Shown one piece after another: positions 1 to 7,667 of a stretch of 26,982 bases of DNA (the first letter of the stretch is position 1; every line of letters begins with the position of its first letter). The stretch is taken from contig JAMOQH010000184.1 in assembly GCA_027064085.1 (NCBI GenBank), positions 1 through 26,982 of the forward strand, read 5' to 3'. A program made the translations under genes and the position numbers. Origin of the DNA: a bacterium (lineage in GTDB: Bacteria; UBP6; JAFGXH01). Under the pieces are notes generated by a model, which searched no databases, was not told where the DNA came from, and saw nothing but the letters and a program-made list of their open reading frames with translations.

Positions 1-35
1 ACACTAAAAAAGATTAAAAAATACAGTTTTTTCAT
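1..35 (-). CDS. N-terminal start of a secreted or lipoprotein gene, cut by window edge
   Basis: Reading leftwards from an ATG at 35-33, the open frame gives MKKLYFLIFFSV and then leaves the window. The two lysines followed by a hydrophobic run are the start of a signal peptide. A near-perfect Shine-Dalgarno (AAGGAGGG, 46-39) lies just upstream. An extended -10 (TGnTATACT on the minus strand, hexamer at 59-54) is a plausible promoter, but no good -35 is visible. The following 117 bp to the end of the EGF/RCC1 gene holds nothing else recognisable, so the two minus-strand genes may be separately transcribed. Function cannot be told from twelve residues. Confidence 0.7.
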   Translation of the reverse strand, partial: MKKLYFLIFFS

Positions 36-53
36 ATACCCTCCTTGATATAA

Positions 54-59
54 AGTATA
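54..59 (-). promoter_or_regulatory. Extended -10 promoter element for the leftmost minus-strand gene
   Basis: On the minus strand this reads TGTTATACT, an extended -10 (TG, one base, TATACT), about 18 bases before the start codon at 35. There is no convincing -35 at the usual distance (the 77-82 region reads AAATAT), so the call rests on the extended -10 alone. Confidence 0.3.
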
Positions 60-152
60 ACATCATATAAATAAGTATATTTTTTACAAATAAAATTCAA
101 TCGGAGAAAATACCTATCTAAAATATTATTACAGATAATTGATAAATAAGAA

Positions 153-2018
153 TTATTCAACATTCTGAGGAGTATATCCATTATTTTCTGTTCCTATTCC
201 AAGTTCTGAATGAAAATTATCGCCCCAACAATATAATCTATTATTATTTTTAATTCCACATGTATGAAAATAACCAGCACTAACTTTAGTCCAAGTAGTA
301 TCACTTCCAACCATTTTAAAGATTGTTGATGAGGTAGTATTTCCTGTGCCAAGTTGTCCTTTATCATTTGAACCCATACAATATAATGTATTTTCAGATA
401 TTCCGCATTTATGGGATTTACCAAGTGAAACTTTATTCCAATTATTGTTATTTATTATTTGAGGTGAATTTGTTTCGTTTCCAAAACAGTATAGTTTTTG
501 AGCTTTTATACCGCATATTTCATTATAACCTACTGAAATATCGCTCCAATTTTCTGCCATATCAACTCTTTGAGGTATATTTGAATTATTGTATTCACCC
601 CAGCAGTATAGTTTTCCTTCTTTTATTCCACATGTGTTATTACCACCCAAAGAAATTTTACTCCATGTGTTATCTATGCCAACTTGCTGTGGAGTACTTC
701 GGTTATTTGTATCACCAAGGCCAAGTTGACCTTTACTATTGTTTCCCCAGCAAAATAAATTACCATTTCTAATACCACATGTTGCATTATATCCGCATGA
801 AATATTTTCCCAATCTGAATTTAAGCCAATTTGTGAGGGAAGACTAGTGTTTTCACTGTTTGTACCAAGTTGTCCGCTTAAATTACTTCCCCAGCAAAAT
901 AGTTTGCCATTTTCAATTCCACATGAATGGTCTCCACCCATTGATATTTTAGTCCAGTTTGTGTTATTTCCTACAACTCTTGGTGTACTTTGATTTACTG
1001 AGCTTCCAATTCCAAGCTGACCACTCCAGTTTTTTCCCCAGCAAAATAATGCTCCATTACTAATTCCGCAGGTATCACTGTCTCCTGTGGCAAGTGATTC
1101 CCAATTTCTAACACAAATACCATTTTCTTTGGTAAAACCTATAATGCATTCACAAAAATAGCCATTTATTCCATCTACACATTTTTCATTTTCAGAGCAG
1201 TTTGCTCCAATACATTCATCAATATTATTTTGACAATATCTTCCGTCAAATCCAGGAGTGCAGTTGCATGTAAATGAGTTTGCTCCATCTATGCAAGTTC
1301 CACCGTTTTGGCATGGATTTACAGCTCCACAATCATTTTGATTTATTTCACAAAAATCCCCTTCATATCCATCTGGACATGAACAAAAGAAACTTCCAGG
1401 ATAGTTTTCACATGTTCCTCCATTTTTACAGGGGGAGTTTTGACATTCATCTATATCTGTTTTGCAGTCTGCTCCTTCAAAACCATTATTACATTCACAT
1501 GTTGTTTCATTATTTGCATTTAATATACAATTACCATTATTACCACAGGTGAAAATATTACAGTCATTTTGATTTAAACAAATATTGTCCTGATACTGAA
1601 AAAAACTTTCTGCACATTTCCATTTTGTACAATATTCTATATCACTCCACCTTTTGGTTTGGGGGTTATAGGTTATTTGAACTGTTTCGATTATATCAAT
1701 GCTATTGTTAGGTTTATTCGGGTTTGGTTTACAATTAACAGTTTTGGTGTTTTCAATACATTCATTGTTTTCAAGATGGTCTGTTTCATTTTTGCAATTA
1801 CATATAGGTTTATTGTTTTGAATTTTACATATTTGATTTTCCGAACAAAAATTTTCACATGGATTATTTTGACATTTGTAGGTTTTAAGGTTGCAATAGT
1901 TTGTTTGACTGCAATCTGAATCTTGGTTACATTCCCGGTTATTCCCTGTAATAGTGTTAGTTTCTTGATTGCATGATGTAAAAATAATTAAAATTGATAG
2001 GAAAATAAGTGTTTTCAT
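153..2018 (-). CDS. Lipoprotein with EGF-like repeats and RCC1-like beta-propeller
   Basis: A 621-residue cell-surface protein. Residues 1-16 form a lipoprotein signal (MKTLIFLSILIIFTSC, lipidation expected at C16). Residues 30-150 are rich in Cys and Asn. Four EGF-like modules follow at about 153-186, 192-223, 230-262 and 269-302. Two are preceded by the xIDEC signature of calcium-binding EGF domains (D190-C192 and D267-C269). Residues 304-621 contain seven RCC1-type repeats, each with a CGI...G.L(F/Y)C(W/F/M)G core and, in most, GQLG. Seven blades would close a propeller. Repeats 4 and 5 are shortened and lack GQLG. Paired Cys in each blade suggest disulfides and hence an extracytoplasmic location. 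Role is probably adhesion or binding, but no ligand can be named. It diverges from the NAD operon. The start is set by the lipoprotein signal. Confidence 0.88.
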   Translation of the reverse strand: MKTLIFLSILIIFTSCNQETNTITGNNRECNQDSDCSQTNYCNLKTYKCQNNPCENFCSENQICKIQNNKPICNCKNETDHLENNECIENTKTVNCKPNPNKPNNSIDIIETVQITYNPQTKRWSDIEYCTKWKCAESFFQYQDNICLNQNDCNIFTCGNNGNCILNANNETTCECNNGFEGADCKTDIDECQNSPCKNGGTCENYPGSFFCSCPDGYEGDFCEINQNDCGAVNPCQNGGTCIDGANSFTCNCTPGFDGRYCQNNIDECIGANCSENEKCVDGINGYFCECIIGFTKENGICVRNWESLATGDSDTCGISNGALFCWGKNWSGQLGIGSSVNQSTPRVVGNNTNWTKISMGGDHSCGIENGKLFCWGSNLSGQLGTNSENTSLPSQIGLNSDWENISCGYNATCGIRNGNLFCWGNNSKGQLGLGDTNNRSTPQQVGIDNTWSKISLGGNNTCGIKEGKLYCWGEYNNSNIPQRVDMAENWSDISVGYNEICGIKAQKLYCFGNETNSPQIINNNNWNKVSLGKSHKCGISENTLYCMGSNDKGQLGTGNTTSSTIFKMVGSDTTWTKVSAGYFHTCGIKNNNRLYCWGDNFHSELGIGTENNGYTPQNVE

Positions 2019-2041
2019 GATACGCTCTCAAAGTTCGATTA

Positions 2042-2070
2042 ATTATAACCAATTATTATTTTTAAAACAA
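2042..2070 (-). promoter_or_regulatory. Sigma70-type promoter of the EGF/RCC1 lipoprotein gene
   Basis: On the minus strand, TTGTTT (2070-2065), a 17-bp spacer and a perfect TATAAT (2047-2042) lie 24 bp before the start codon at 2018. Spacing is ideal and the -10 is consensus. Confidence 0.6.
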
Positions 2071-2106
2071 TAAATTCTTGGTTTTTGTATGTTTTTTTAC
2101 TAAAAC

Positions 2107-2135
2107 TTGACAAACAAACTATATAGTGTAATGAT
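2107..2135 (+). promoter_or_regulatory. Promoter of the barrel-nadE-nrtR operon
   Basis: TTGACA (2107-2112), a 17-bp spacer and AATGAT (2130-2135), with a TG at 2127-2128 giving an extended -10. The predicted start site is around 2142, just before a strong GGGGG ribosome site (2154-2158). The -10 lies inside the spacer of the inverted repeat at 2116-2150, so a protein bound there would block RNA polymerase. Confidence 0.65.
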
Positions 2136-2150
2136 AACACTATATAGTTT
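2116..2150 (+). promoter_or_regulatory. Candidate NrtR operator, 14+7+14 perfect inverted repeat
   Basis: The left arm AAACTATATAGTGT (2116-2129) and right arm ACACTATATAGTTT (2137-2150) are exact reverse complements separated by AATGATA. Each arm also contains the ten-base palindrome ACTATATAGT. The junction reads GT-N7-AC, the core that I recall being reported for NrtR operators in several lineages. The repeat covers the -10 and start site of an operon that itself contains nrtR, as expected for an autoregulated repressor site. No U-tract follows, so a terminator is unlikely. The inverted repeat and promoter overlap are seen directly; assignment to NrtR is inference. Confidence 0.72.
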
Positions 2151-2164
2151 ATTGGGGGTAAATT

Positions 2165-3232
2165 ATGAAAACTATTATTTTCTTACTTATATTAATTTCA
2201 ACTTATGTTTATTCTTCGGATTCTGATATGAAAATAAAGTTGAATATGGGATTGAATTATTCCAAATGGAATTTTAAAGACAGTTCGGGTGGTAAGAAAA
2301 TGTTACATGAAATTGATCCATATTTTTTAAAAACAATATCCGTAAAAATCTTTAACTTTCATGGACTAGATTTTGATTTGTATTATCTGACAAATTCTTT
2401 GTTTTCATCATTGGGGTTTTCAGCTCCTGAAAATAAGGGAGATAAAGATGAAGATGGAATCCGAAGATTCCGTTTTATTGTGGAAACCAAAAAAACAAAC
2501 TCTGTATCTTATGGCTTTCATGCTGATTTTAGAAAATTTCAAGGTACATCAGTTTATGAGGCGTATAAAAATTATCCAACACCCTCTGTAAATTTTTTTC
2601 CTTATGAAGGAGAACAAGGAGTTATTAAAGTTGGTGATAAAATGTCATGGTACACAACAATTCAAGAGTTTTCACTTTTTAGGAGGGTAAATTCAAAAAT
2701 AGACGAAAGATTTTATAAATTTGGCATTTATTATCAAAGTAAAAAAGCTTTTAATTCCGTAAGTTTGAAAAAAGATATTAAAAATTATACAATATACATA
2801 AATGGCGTAATGGACCTTATTCAGTCAATGATAACCATATATTATACTCAAGGACTTGAAAAGAAAATTAATAAATGGCAATTATCCTCTGAAATGAATT
2901 TTGGGCTTGGATTTTCTTCTTATGAAAATCAGTTTATTGAAGCTTCATTTATAGATGGTTCTGCAATGAGTGCATATCTTGATGTTTTTGCCAAAAGAGA
3001 TTTTTTGTTTCTAAATAAACCTGCTTTTTTAAAGATGGGGGTAAAAGGAAATGTTGTAAAGTATTTTACTTTTGGAGATGGAGGAACATCTGTAAAATTA
3101 AAAAAAGATATAAGTTATGAAACCTCCTATAGTGGAAGAAGAACAGCAGAAAAGGGTGAGGAGTGGAATCTAGAATTAGATAGATATGAAACTATCTGGG
3201 GTGCTTATCTTGAATTTCAAATAGTGTTTTAA
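2165..3232 (+). CDS. Putative outer-membrane beta-barrel protein, first gene of the NAD operon
   Basis: A 355-residue protein with a Sec signal peptide (residues 1-18, MKTIIFLLILISTYVYSS). The body has alternating polar/hydrophobic, aromatic-rich strands and the C-terminus is YLEFQIVF. A hydrophobic strand ending in Phe is the classical outer-membrane barrel signal. I do not recognise a family. The gene is headed by a strong ribosome site (GGGGG, 2154-2158), lies downstream of the putative NrtR operator, and ends 15 bp before nadE, so it should be the first gene of the NAD operon. That position suggests a pore or channel for a pyridine precursor such as nicotinamide, nicotinate or nicotinamide riboside. 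This role is inference from context only. Confidence 0.75.
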   Translation: MKTIIFLLILISTYVYSSDSDMKIKLNMGLNYSKWNFKDSSGGKKMLHEIDPYFLKTISVKIFNFHGLDFDLYYLTNSLFSSLGFSAPENKGDKDEDGIRRFRFIVETKKTNSVSYGFHADFRKFQGTSVYEAYKNYPTPSVNFFPYEGEQGVIKVGDKMSWYTTIQEFSLFRRVNSKIDERFYKFGIYYQSKKAFNSVSLKKDIKNYTIYINGVMDLIQSMITIYYTQGLEKKINKWQLSSEMNFGLGFSSYENQFIEASFIDGSAMSAYLDVFAKRDFLFLNKPAFLKMGVKGNVVKYFTFGDGGTSVKLKKDISYETSYSGRRTAEKGEEWNLELDRYETIWGAYLEFQIVF

Positions 3233-3247
3233 ATTTGGGAGTAAATT

Positions 3248-5236
3248 ATGAAGCTAATAAAAGTTGCAAGCTCTATTCTTAATCAAAAACCACTTGATTG
3301 GGATAATAATAAATTAAATATAATAAATGCAATAAATGAGGCAAAAGAAAATAATGCGACTATTGTGTTATTACCTGAAATGTCTATTACTGGATATGGT
3401 TGTGAAGATGCTTTTTTATCAACGGGGGTTCATAAAATAGCTTGGGATAGTTTGCTTGATATCTTACCGTACACAAAAGGTATAATTACTTCTGTAGGAT
3501 TGCCTATTTTGTATAAAAATGCTGTATTTTCATGTGCGGCTTTACTAGCTGATGGGGAAATTATAGGTTTTGTTGCAAAGCAAAATTTAGCAGGAGATGG
3601 AATACATTATGAACCTAGGTGGTTTAAACCTTGGCCTGCAGGAGTTATTTCTAATATTAATGTTAAAGGGCAAAAATATCCTATTGGAGATATAGTTTTT
3701 AATGTTGGGGGAGTGAAAATAGGATTTGAAATATGTGAAGATGCATGGGTTGCTAATAGGCCTGGAAGTATTCAAGCTCTTGAGGGGGTTGATATTATTT
3801 TAAATCCAAGTGCAAGTCATTTTGCATTTGATAAACTTCAAACTAGAAAGCGATTTGTAATAGAAGGAAGCCGTGCCTTTAATGTTAGTTATATATATTC
3901 AAACTTGGTTGGAAATGAGGCGGGAAGGGTTATTTATGATGGTGGTGCATTAATTGCTATGTCTGGTAAATTAATTGCAGAGGGAGAGAGATTTATATTT
4001 AAAGATTACTCTTTAACTTATGCCGTAATAAATATTTCAAAAACAAGAACTATGCAAGCTAGAATTAGTAGTTTTAGACCTAAAATTGAAGATGATAATA
4101 GTTTATATACTCCATTTGAGTATAGGGATGTTGAATATAAAGTTTCTAAATTGAACTTAAAGCAATCATGGGAATCATCAAATCATTTAAAAGAAGAAGA
4201 ATTTACTCGTAGTGTTACTTTGGGGTTATTTGATTATTTAAGAAAATCATATTCACAAGGTTTTGTTGTTTCTTTAAGTGGAGGAGCTGATAGTACCGCA
4301 ACTGTTGTGCTAATATCATTAATGGTTCATTTAGCAATAAAAGATTTAGGTTTTGAGGGCTTTTTAGAGAAACTAAAGCATATTAAAGCTATTCAAGACA
4401 AAGTAACTGTACCGGAAATTGTACAAGAATTGCTTTTAACTGCCTATCAAGGTACTAGAAATAGCTCTGATACAACTAGAAACGCTGCTCTTAAAATAAG
4501 TGAGGCTGTAAATGCAAATTTTTATAATTTAGAAATTGATAATTTAGTAGAAGCATATAAAGTTATGATTGGCAATGCAATAGGCGAAACTTTAACTTGG
4601 GAAAAGCATGATTTAACTTTACAAAATATTCAGGCAAGAGTTAGGTCTCCTGGTATATGGATGTTTGCAAATTTAAAAAACTTTTTATTACTTTCAACTA
4701 GTAATAGGTCAGAGGCTGCTGTTGGCTATGCAACTATGGATGGAGATACGAGTGGAGGCTTAAATATTATAGGTGGAATAGACAAAGCATTTTTAAGAAA
4801 ATGGTTAATTTGGATGGAAAAGCAAGGTCCTCTTGGCTTATTTAATATTCCGGAATTAGTTTTAGTAAATGAACAACAACCAACTGCTGAATTAAGGCCT
4901 TTATCATCAAATCAAACAGATGAAGCAGATTTAATGCCTTATGAAATTCTTGATGCAATAGAAAAAAGTTCAATAAGGGATAAATTAATGCCTTTAGAAG
5001 TATTTTTAATTATTAGAACAGAATTTGGAGGAATTTATACTCAAAAACAGTTGGCTTTATGGATTAAAAAGTTTTTTATCTTATGGAGTCGAAACCAATG
5101 GAAGCGAGAAAGGTATGCCCCTTCATTTCATTTAGATGACGAGAATTTAGATCCGAAAACTTGGTGTAGATTTCCTATTTTATCTGGTTCATTTAAAAAA
5201 GAGTTAGTAGCTTTAGAGGTGTTTATTAATGAATAA
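3248..5236 (+). CDS. nadE: Glutamine-dependent NAD+ synthase
   Basis: Makes NAD+ from nicotinate adenine dinucleotide, ATP and glutamine in the cytoplasm. The N-terminal nitrilase-fold glutaminase (about 1-275) shows the catalytic triad E44 (LLPEMS), K111 (AKQNLAGDG) and C163 (GFEICEDAW). The C-terminal synthetase (about 310-662) has the ATP pyrophosphatase P-loop SGGADS at 344-349 and the conserved STSNRSEAAVGYATMDGD segment. At 662 residues it belongs to the longer class of glutamine-dependent enzymes rather than the roughly 540-570 residue form. A GGGAG ribosome site precedes the ATG. It lies 15 bp after the barrel gene and overlaps the following nrtR start by 8 bp, indicating one transcript with translational coupling. 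Confidence 0.96.
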   Translation: MKLIKVASSILNQKPLDWDNNKLNIINAINEAKENNATIVLLPEMSITGYGCEDAFLSTGVHKIAWDSLLDILPYTKGIITSVGLPILYKNAVFSCAALLADGEIIGFVAKQNLAGDGIHYEPRWFKPWPAGVISNINVKGQKYPIGDIVFNVGGVKIGFEICEDAWVANRPGSIQALEGVDIILNPSASHFAFDKLQTRKRFVIEGSRAFNVSYIYSNLVGNEAGRVIYDGGALIAMSGKLIAEGERFIFKDYSLTYAVINISKTRTMQARISSFRPKIEDDNSLYTPFEYRDVEYKVSKLNLKQSWESSNHLKEEEFTRSVTLGLFDYLRKSYSQGFVVSLSGGADSTATVVLISLMVHLAIKDLGFEGFLEKLKHIKAIQDKVTVPEIVQELLLTAYQGTRNSSDTTRNAALKISEAVNANFYNLEIDNLVEAYKVMIGNAIGETLTWEKHDLTLQNIQARVRSPGIWMFANLKNFLLLSTSNRSEAAVGYATMDGDTSGGLNIIGGIDKAFLRKWLIWMEKQGPLGLFNIPELVLVNEQQPTAELRPLSSNQTDEADLMPYEILDAIEKSSIRDKLMPLEVFLIIRTEFGGIYTQKQLALWIKKFFILWSRNQWKRERYAPSFHLDDENLDPKTWCRFPILSGSFKKELVALEVFINE

Positions 5237-5921
5237 TAATTTTGAATATTCAAAAATTTTAAATACTGTTGATGCTGTTGTATTTACTTATGATAATGAA
5301 GAATTAAAAATATTATTAGTAAAGCGGGAAATAGAGCCTTTTAAAAATCAATGGGCACTTCCTGGAGGTTTTCTAAGAGATAATGAAACTTTAGAAATTG
5401 CCATTAAAAGAGAATTAAAAGAGAAAGCTAATATAGAAAGCATTTTTTTAGAACAATTACATAGTTTTAGTTCTATTAATAGAGATCCTCGTGCGAGGGT
5501 AATAACTACAGCATTTTATGCTCTTATTAATAATAGTAATTATAAAATTAAAGCTGATGCAGATGCTATAGATGCAAAATGGTTTTTATTTAATTCTAAT
5601 TTTAAGCTTGCATTTGATCATAATTTAATAGTTGATATGGCTATAAAGAGATTAAAAAAAAATTTAGAATATAGACCCATAGGTTTTGAGCTATTACCAA
5701 AATATTTTACTATTAGTCAAATTCAAAAATTATATGAAATTATCTTTGATAAAGAAGTTGATAAAAGAAATTTTAGAAAGAAATTATTAAAGACAGAATT
5801 AATTATAGAAACAGATAAATTTGATAAAACTGGAGTAAAAAGGCCTGCTAGATTATATTTTTTTAATGAAGACAAATATAATGAATTCAAGAAAGAAGGC
5901 TTTAAGTTTAAAATAATATAG
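5229..5921 (+). CDS. nrtR: NrtR-type Nudix-domain transcriptional regulator of NAD metabolism
   Basis: A 230-residue regulator with an N-terminal Nudix fold (about 10-145) and a C-terminal winged-helix DNA-binding domain (about 150-230). NrtR proteins sense ADP-ribose or related NAD metabolites and repress NAD biosynthesis and salvage genes. Family features include ALPGGF (43-48) and the HSFSSINRDPRARVI segment (78-92). The Nudix box aligns as G-x5-E-x7-REL-K-E-K-A-N-I (about 47-69). The second Glu of the catalytic EE pair is Lys and the conserved Gly is Asn, so hydrolase activity is unlikely and a sensor role is favoured. The ATG overlaps the end of nadE by 8 bp. The likely operator is the inverted repeat at 2116-2150. 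Confidence 0.92.
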   Translation: MNNNFEYSKILNTVDAVVFTYDNEELKILLVKREIEPFKNQWALPGGFLRDNETLEIAIKRELKEKANIESIFLEQLHSFSSINRDPRARVITTAFYALINNSNYKIKADADAIDAKWFLFNSNFKLAFDHNLIVDMAIKRLKKNLEYRPIGFELLPKYFTISQIQKLYEIIFDKEVDKRNFRKKLLKTELIIETDKFDKTGVKRPARLYFFNEDKYNEFKKEGFKFKII

Positions 5922-5929
5922 GAGTAAGT

Positions 5930-6043
5930 ATAAAAAGAGCATTGATTTTATTTGATATACAAAAAGCTAGAGTAAAGATATTTAGTGCCACTTCAATCAT
6001 ACAAACTATGTTTTCCGTGGATTTACCAGCCAAAGTCTTTTAA
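5930..6043 (+). pseudogene. Possible remnant of a nicotinamidase/isochorismatase-type gene
   Basis: Nine bases after the nrtR stop, a GGAG ribosome site (5921-5924) is followed five bases later not by ATG but by ATA, then codons for KRALILFDIQ. In isochorismatase-fold cysteine hydrolases, nicotinamidase included, the protein typically begins with (M)KRAL(hydrophobic)3-D-hydrophobic-Q, where the Asp is catalytic. The frame then runs 27 more codons of unrecognised sequence to TAA. The simplest reading is a gene whose start codon mutated from ATG to ATA and whose body was deleted. Location in an NAD operon directly after nrtR, where pncA would make sense, supports it. With only ten informative residues, chance similarity cannot be excluded. 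Confidence 0.35.
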
Positions 6044-6071
6044 ATGATGATTAAAATAAATCACTAAGCTC

Positions 6072-6100
6072 TTGACAAAACTAGTATAAAATTATATATA
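6072..6100 (+). promoter_or_regulatory. Sigma70-type promoter of rpsU
   Basis: A consensus TTGACA (6072-6077), a 17-bp spacer and TATATA (6095-6100). It predicts a leader of roughly 70 bases before the rpsU ATG at 6179. Confidence 0.65.
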
Positions 6101-6178
6101 GATATTGAGTCAACACTAGCGAAAGGGATATTTAATTTCTTTGTGTCTAGTAAACTTTTTATAAAGGTGGTAAAACTT

Positions 6179-6403
6179 ATGCGTAAACTTAAGTCAAAAG
6201 AATTAAGACCTCTTGAAATTAAGGTTGATAACGACAATGTTGAAAAGGCTATTTCATTTCTTAAAAGAAGAATGGCTACAGAGGGGATTTTAAAAACTCT
6301 CAAAAACAAAAGATACAATCTTAAACCTTCTGTTGCTAACAAGATTAAATCTCTTGAAGCAGAAAAAAGAAGAAGAAAAGACAGAAAATTAAGAAGTAGA
6401 TAA
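6179..6403 (+). CDS. rpsU: Small ribosomal subunit protein bS21
   Basis: A 74-residue basic protein of the 30S subunit. It has the S21 pattern of an N-terminal beta strand (LRPLEIKVDNDNVEKAI), a central FLKRRM, and a Lys/Arg-rich C-terminal helix (EKRRRKDRKLRSR). I chose the ATG at 6179 because AAGGTGG (6164-6170) sits eight bases before it. A GTG at 6143 would add twelve residues not expected in the family and has no ribosome site. The gene is monocistronic: it has its own promoter and is closed by a strong intrinsic terminator at 6423-6466. Confidence 0.95.
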   Translation: MRKLKSKELRPLEIKVDNDNVEKAISFLKRRMATEGILKTLKNKRYNLKPSVANKIKSLEAEKRRRKDRKLRSR

Positions 6404-6422
6404 TTCTTAAAACCTAAATTTT

Positions 6423-6466
6423 AAATGGGGTGAAATATTTTTTTGTTTTACCCCATTTTTTATTTT
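6423..6466 (+). terminator. Intrinsic terminator after rpsU
   Basis: AAATGGGGT (6423-6431) pairs with ACCCCATTT (6450-6458). The stem is extended inward by a G-U and three A-U pairs. A T-rich tail (TTTATTTTT) follows, 20 bp downstream of the rpsU stop. Confidence 0.88.
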
Positions 6467-6562
6467 TCTATGAATCCTTATAACAATATATATTAGAATC
6501 AATAATATTATTATTTTAGTTCACAAAAAATTCTTATAATTAATAAATTTATTACAAAACAG

Positions 6563-6591
6563 TTGATTATAAGTTGCTTGAGTGTTATAAG
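6563..6591 (+). promoter_or_regulatory. Extended -10 promoter of pta-ackA
   Basis: TTGATT (6563-6568), a 17-bp spacer and TATAAG (6586-6591), preceded by TG at 6583-6584, so it is an extended -10. It lies about 22 bp upstream of the pta start at 6613, leaving a short leader with GAGG as ribosome site. Confidence 0.55.
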
Positions 6592-6612
6592 TTTTTTTTT
6601 ATTGAGGTAGAT

Positions 6613-7608
6613 ATGAGTATCTTAGAAAGAATTAAGGAAAAGGCAAAGCAAAACAAAAGAAGAATTGTTTTACCTGAAGGTGAGAGTGAAAGAACTTTAA
6701 GGGCAGCAGATATTATCTTAAAAGAGGATATTGCTGATTTAATTTTATTAGGTAATCTAGATAATATTAATAAGTTTGAAAAAGAAAATAATTTAGACTT
6801 AAGTAAAGCTATCAAAATTGACCCTAAAAATAATGAATATAAGGAAAGATATATTGAGAAGTTTTTTGAGCTGAGAAAGCATAAAGGAATTTCTCTTGAA
6901 GATGCCAGAGGCTACATTGAGCAAGCTATTTATTTTGGACCCATGATGATTTACATGGGAGATGCAGATGGAGAAGTTAGTGGTGCGGAACATACTACTG
7001 CTGATACCGTTAGGCCTGCTCTACAAATTGTTAAAACAGCACCTGGATTAAGTGTTGTTAGTGGTGCAATGATTATGGTTAGTGATAAAATAGAATTTGG
7101 AGATAATGGTGTGCTTGTTTTTGCTGATGTGGCAATTACACCTAATCCAAATGCTAAGCAACTAGCCGAAATTGCAATTTGTTCTGCAGAAACTGCTAAA
7201 AATGTAGCTGGAATTGAAGAACCCAAGGTTGCAATGTTATCATTTTCAACAAAAGGTTCAGCTAAACATGAATTAGCTGATAAAGTTATTGATGCTTTAA
7301 ATATTGCAAAAGAAAAGGCACCAGAGTTAAATATCGATGGAGAGCTACAAGCTGATGCCGCAATAGTTGCATCTGTTGGTAAAAAGAAATCTCCAGACTC
7401 AAAAGTAGCAGGTAAAGCAAATGTTTTGGTATTTCCTGATTTGCAGGCAGGCAATATTGGTTACAAATTAACTCAACGCTTTGGAGATGTTGATGCTGTT
7501 GGACCAATATTACAGGGATTAGGAGCCCCAATCAATGATTTATCTAGAGGTTGTTCTGTAGATGACATAGTAAATTTAGTTGCAATTACTGTAAATCAAT
7601 GTAAATAA
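6613..7608 (+). CDS. pta: Phosphate acetyltransferase
   Basis: Converts acetyl-CoA and phosphate to acetyl phosphate and CoA in the cytoplasm. It is the first step of the ATP-yielding acetate pathway completed by ackA downstream. The 331-residue protein is the short, single-domain PTA form without the N-terminal extension of enterobacterial enzymes. Family blocks include GEVSGAEHTTADTVRPAL (near residue 125), the SGAMIMV block and the C-terminal VFPDLQAGNIGYKLTQRF block with GPILQGL. I place the start at the ATG at 6613, where GAGG (6604-6607) precedes MSILERIKEK. A TTG at 6574 in the same frame would add an atypical MLECYKFFF leader. It is followed 59 bp later by ackA. Confidence 0.95.
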   Translation: MSILERIKEKAKQNKRRIVLPEGESERTLRAADIILKEDIADLILLGNLDNINKFEKENNLDLSKAIKIDPKNNEYKERYIEKFFELRKHKGISLEDARGYIEQAIYFGPMMIYMGDADGEVSGAEHTTADTVRPALQIVKTAPGLSVVSGAMIMVSDKIEFGDNGVLVFADVAITPNPNAKQLAEIAICSAETAKNVAGIEEPKVAMLSFSTKGSAKHELADKVIDALNIAKEKAPELNIDGELQADAAIVASVGKKKSPDSKVAGKANVLVFPDLQAGNIGYKLTQRFGDVDAVGPILQGLGAPINDLSRGCSVDDIVNLVAITVNQCK

Positions 7609-7624
7609 ATAAAAATCCCCAAGG

Positions 7625-7649
7625 GTAAAGAATTATTGCTTTACTTTTT
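7625..7649 (+). terminator. Weak hairpin between pta and ackA, possible partial attenuator
   Basis: GTAAAG (7625-7630) can pair with CTTTAC (7639-7644) over an eight-base loop, followed by TTTTT (7645-7649). The six-pair, AU-rich stem is weak, so it may only lower ackA readthrough or shape the 3' end of pta. Confidence 0.3.
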
Positions 7650-7667
7650 GTGGATAAAGAGGGAAAT

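Noticed and set aside
6143-6178. A GTG start giving a 12-residue longer S21
   Set aside because: No ribosome site precedes it, while AAGGTGG precedes the ATG at 6179, and the extra residues are not typical of bS21.
6574-6612. A TTG start giving a 13-residue longer Pta
   Set aside because: The extension (MLECYKFFF...) overlaps the predicted promoter -10 and lacks a ribosome site; the ATG at 6613 has GAGG.
6951-7454. Long open frame on the minus strand within pta
   Set aside because: It lies wholly antisense to a well-conserved enzyme, with Ser/Ala/Thr-rich content expected of a shadow frame and no ribosome site.
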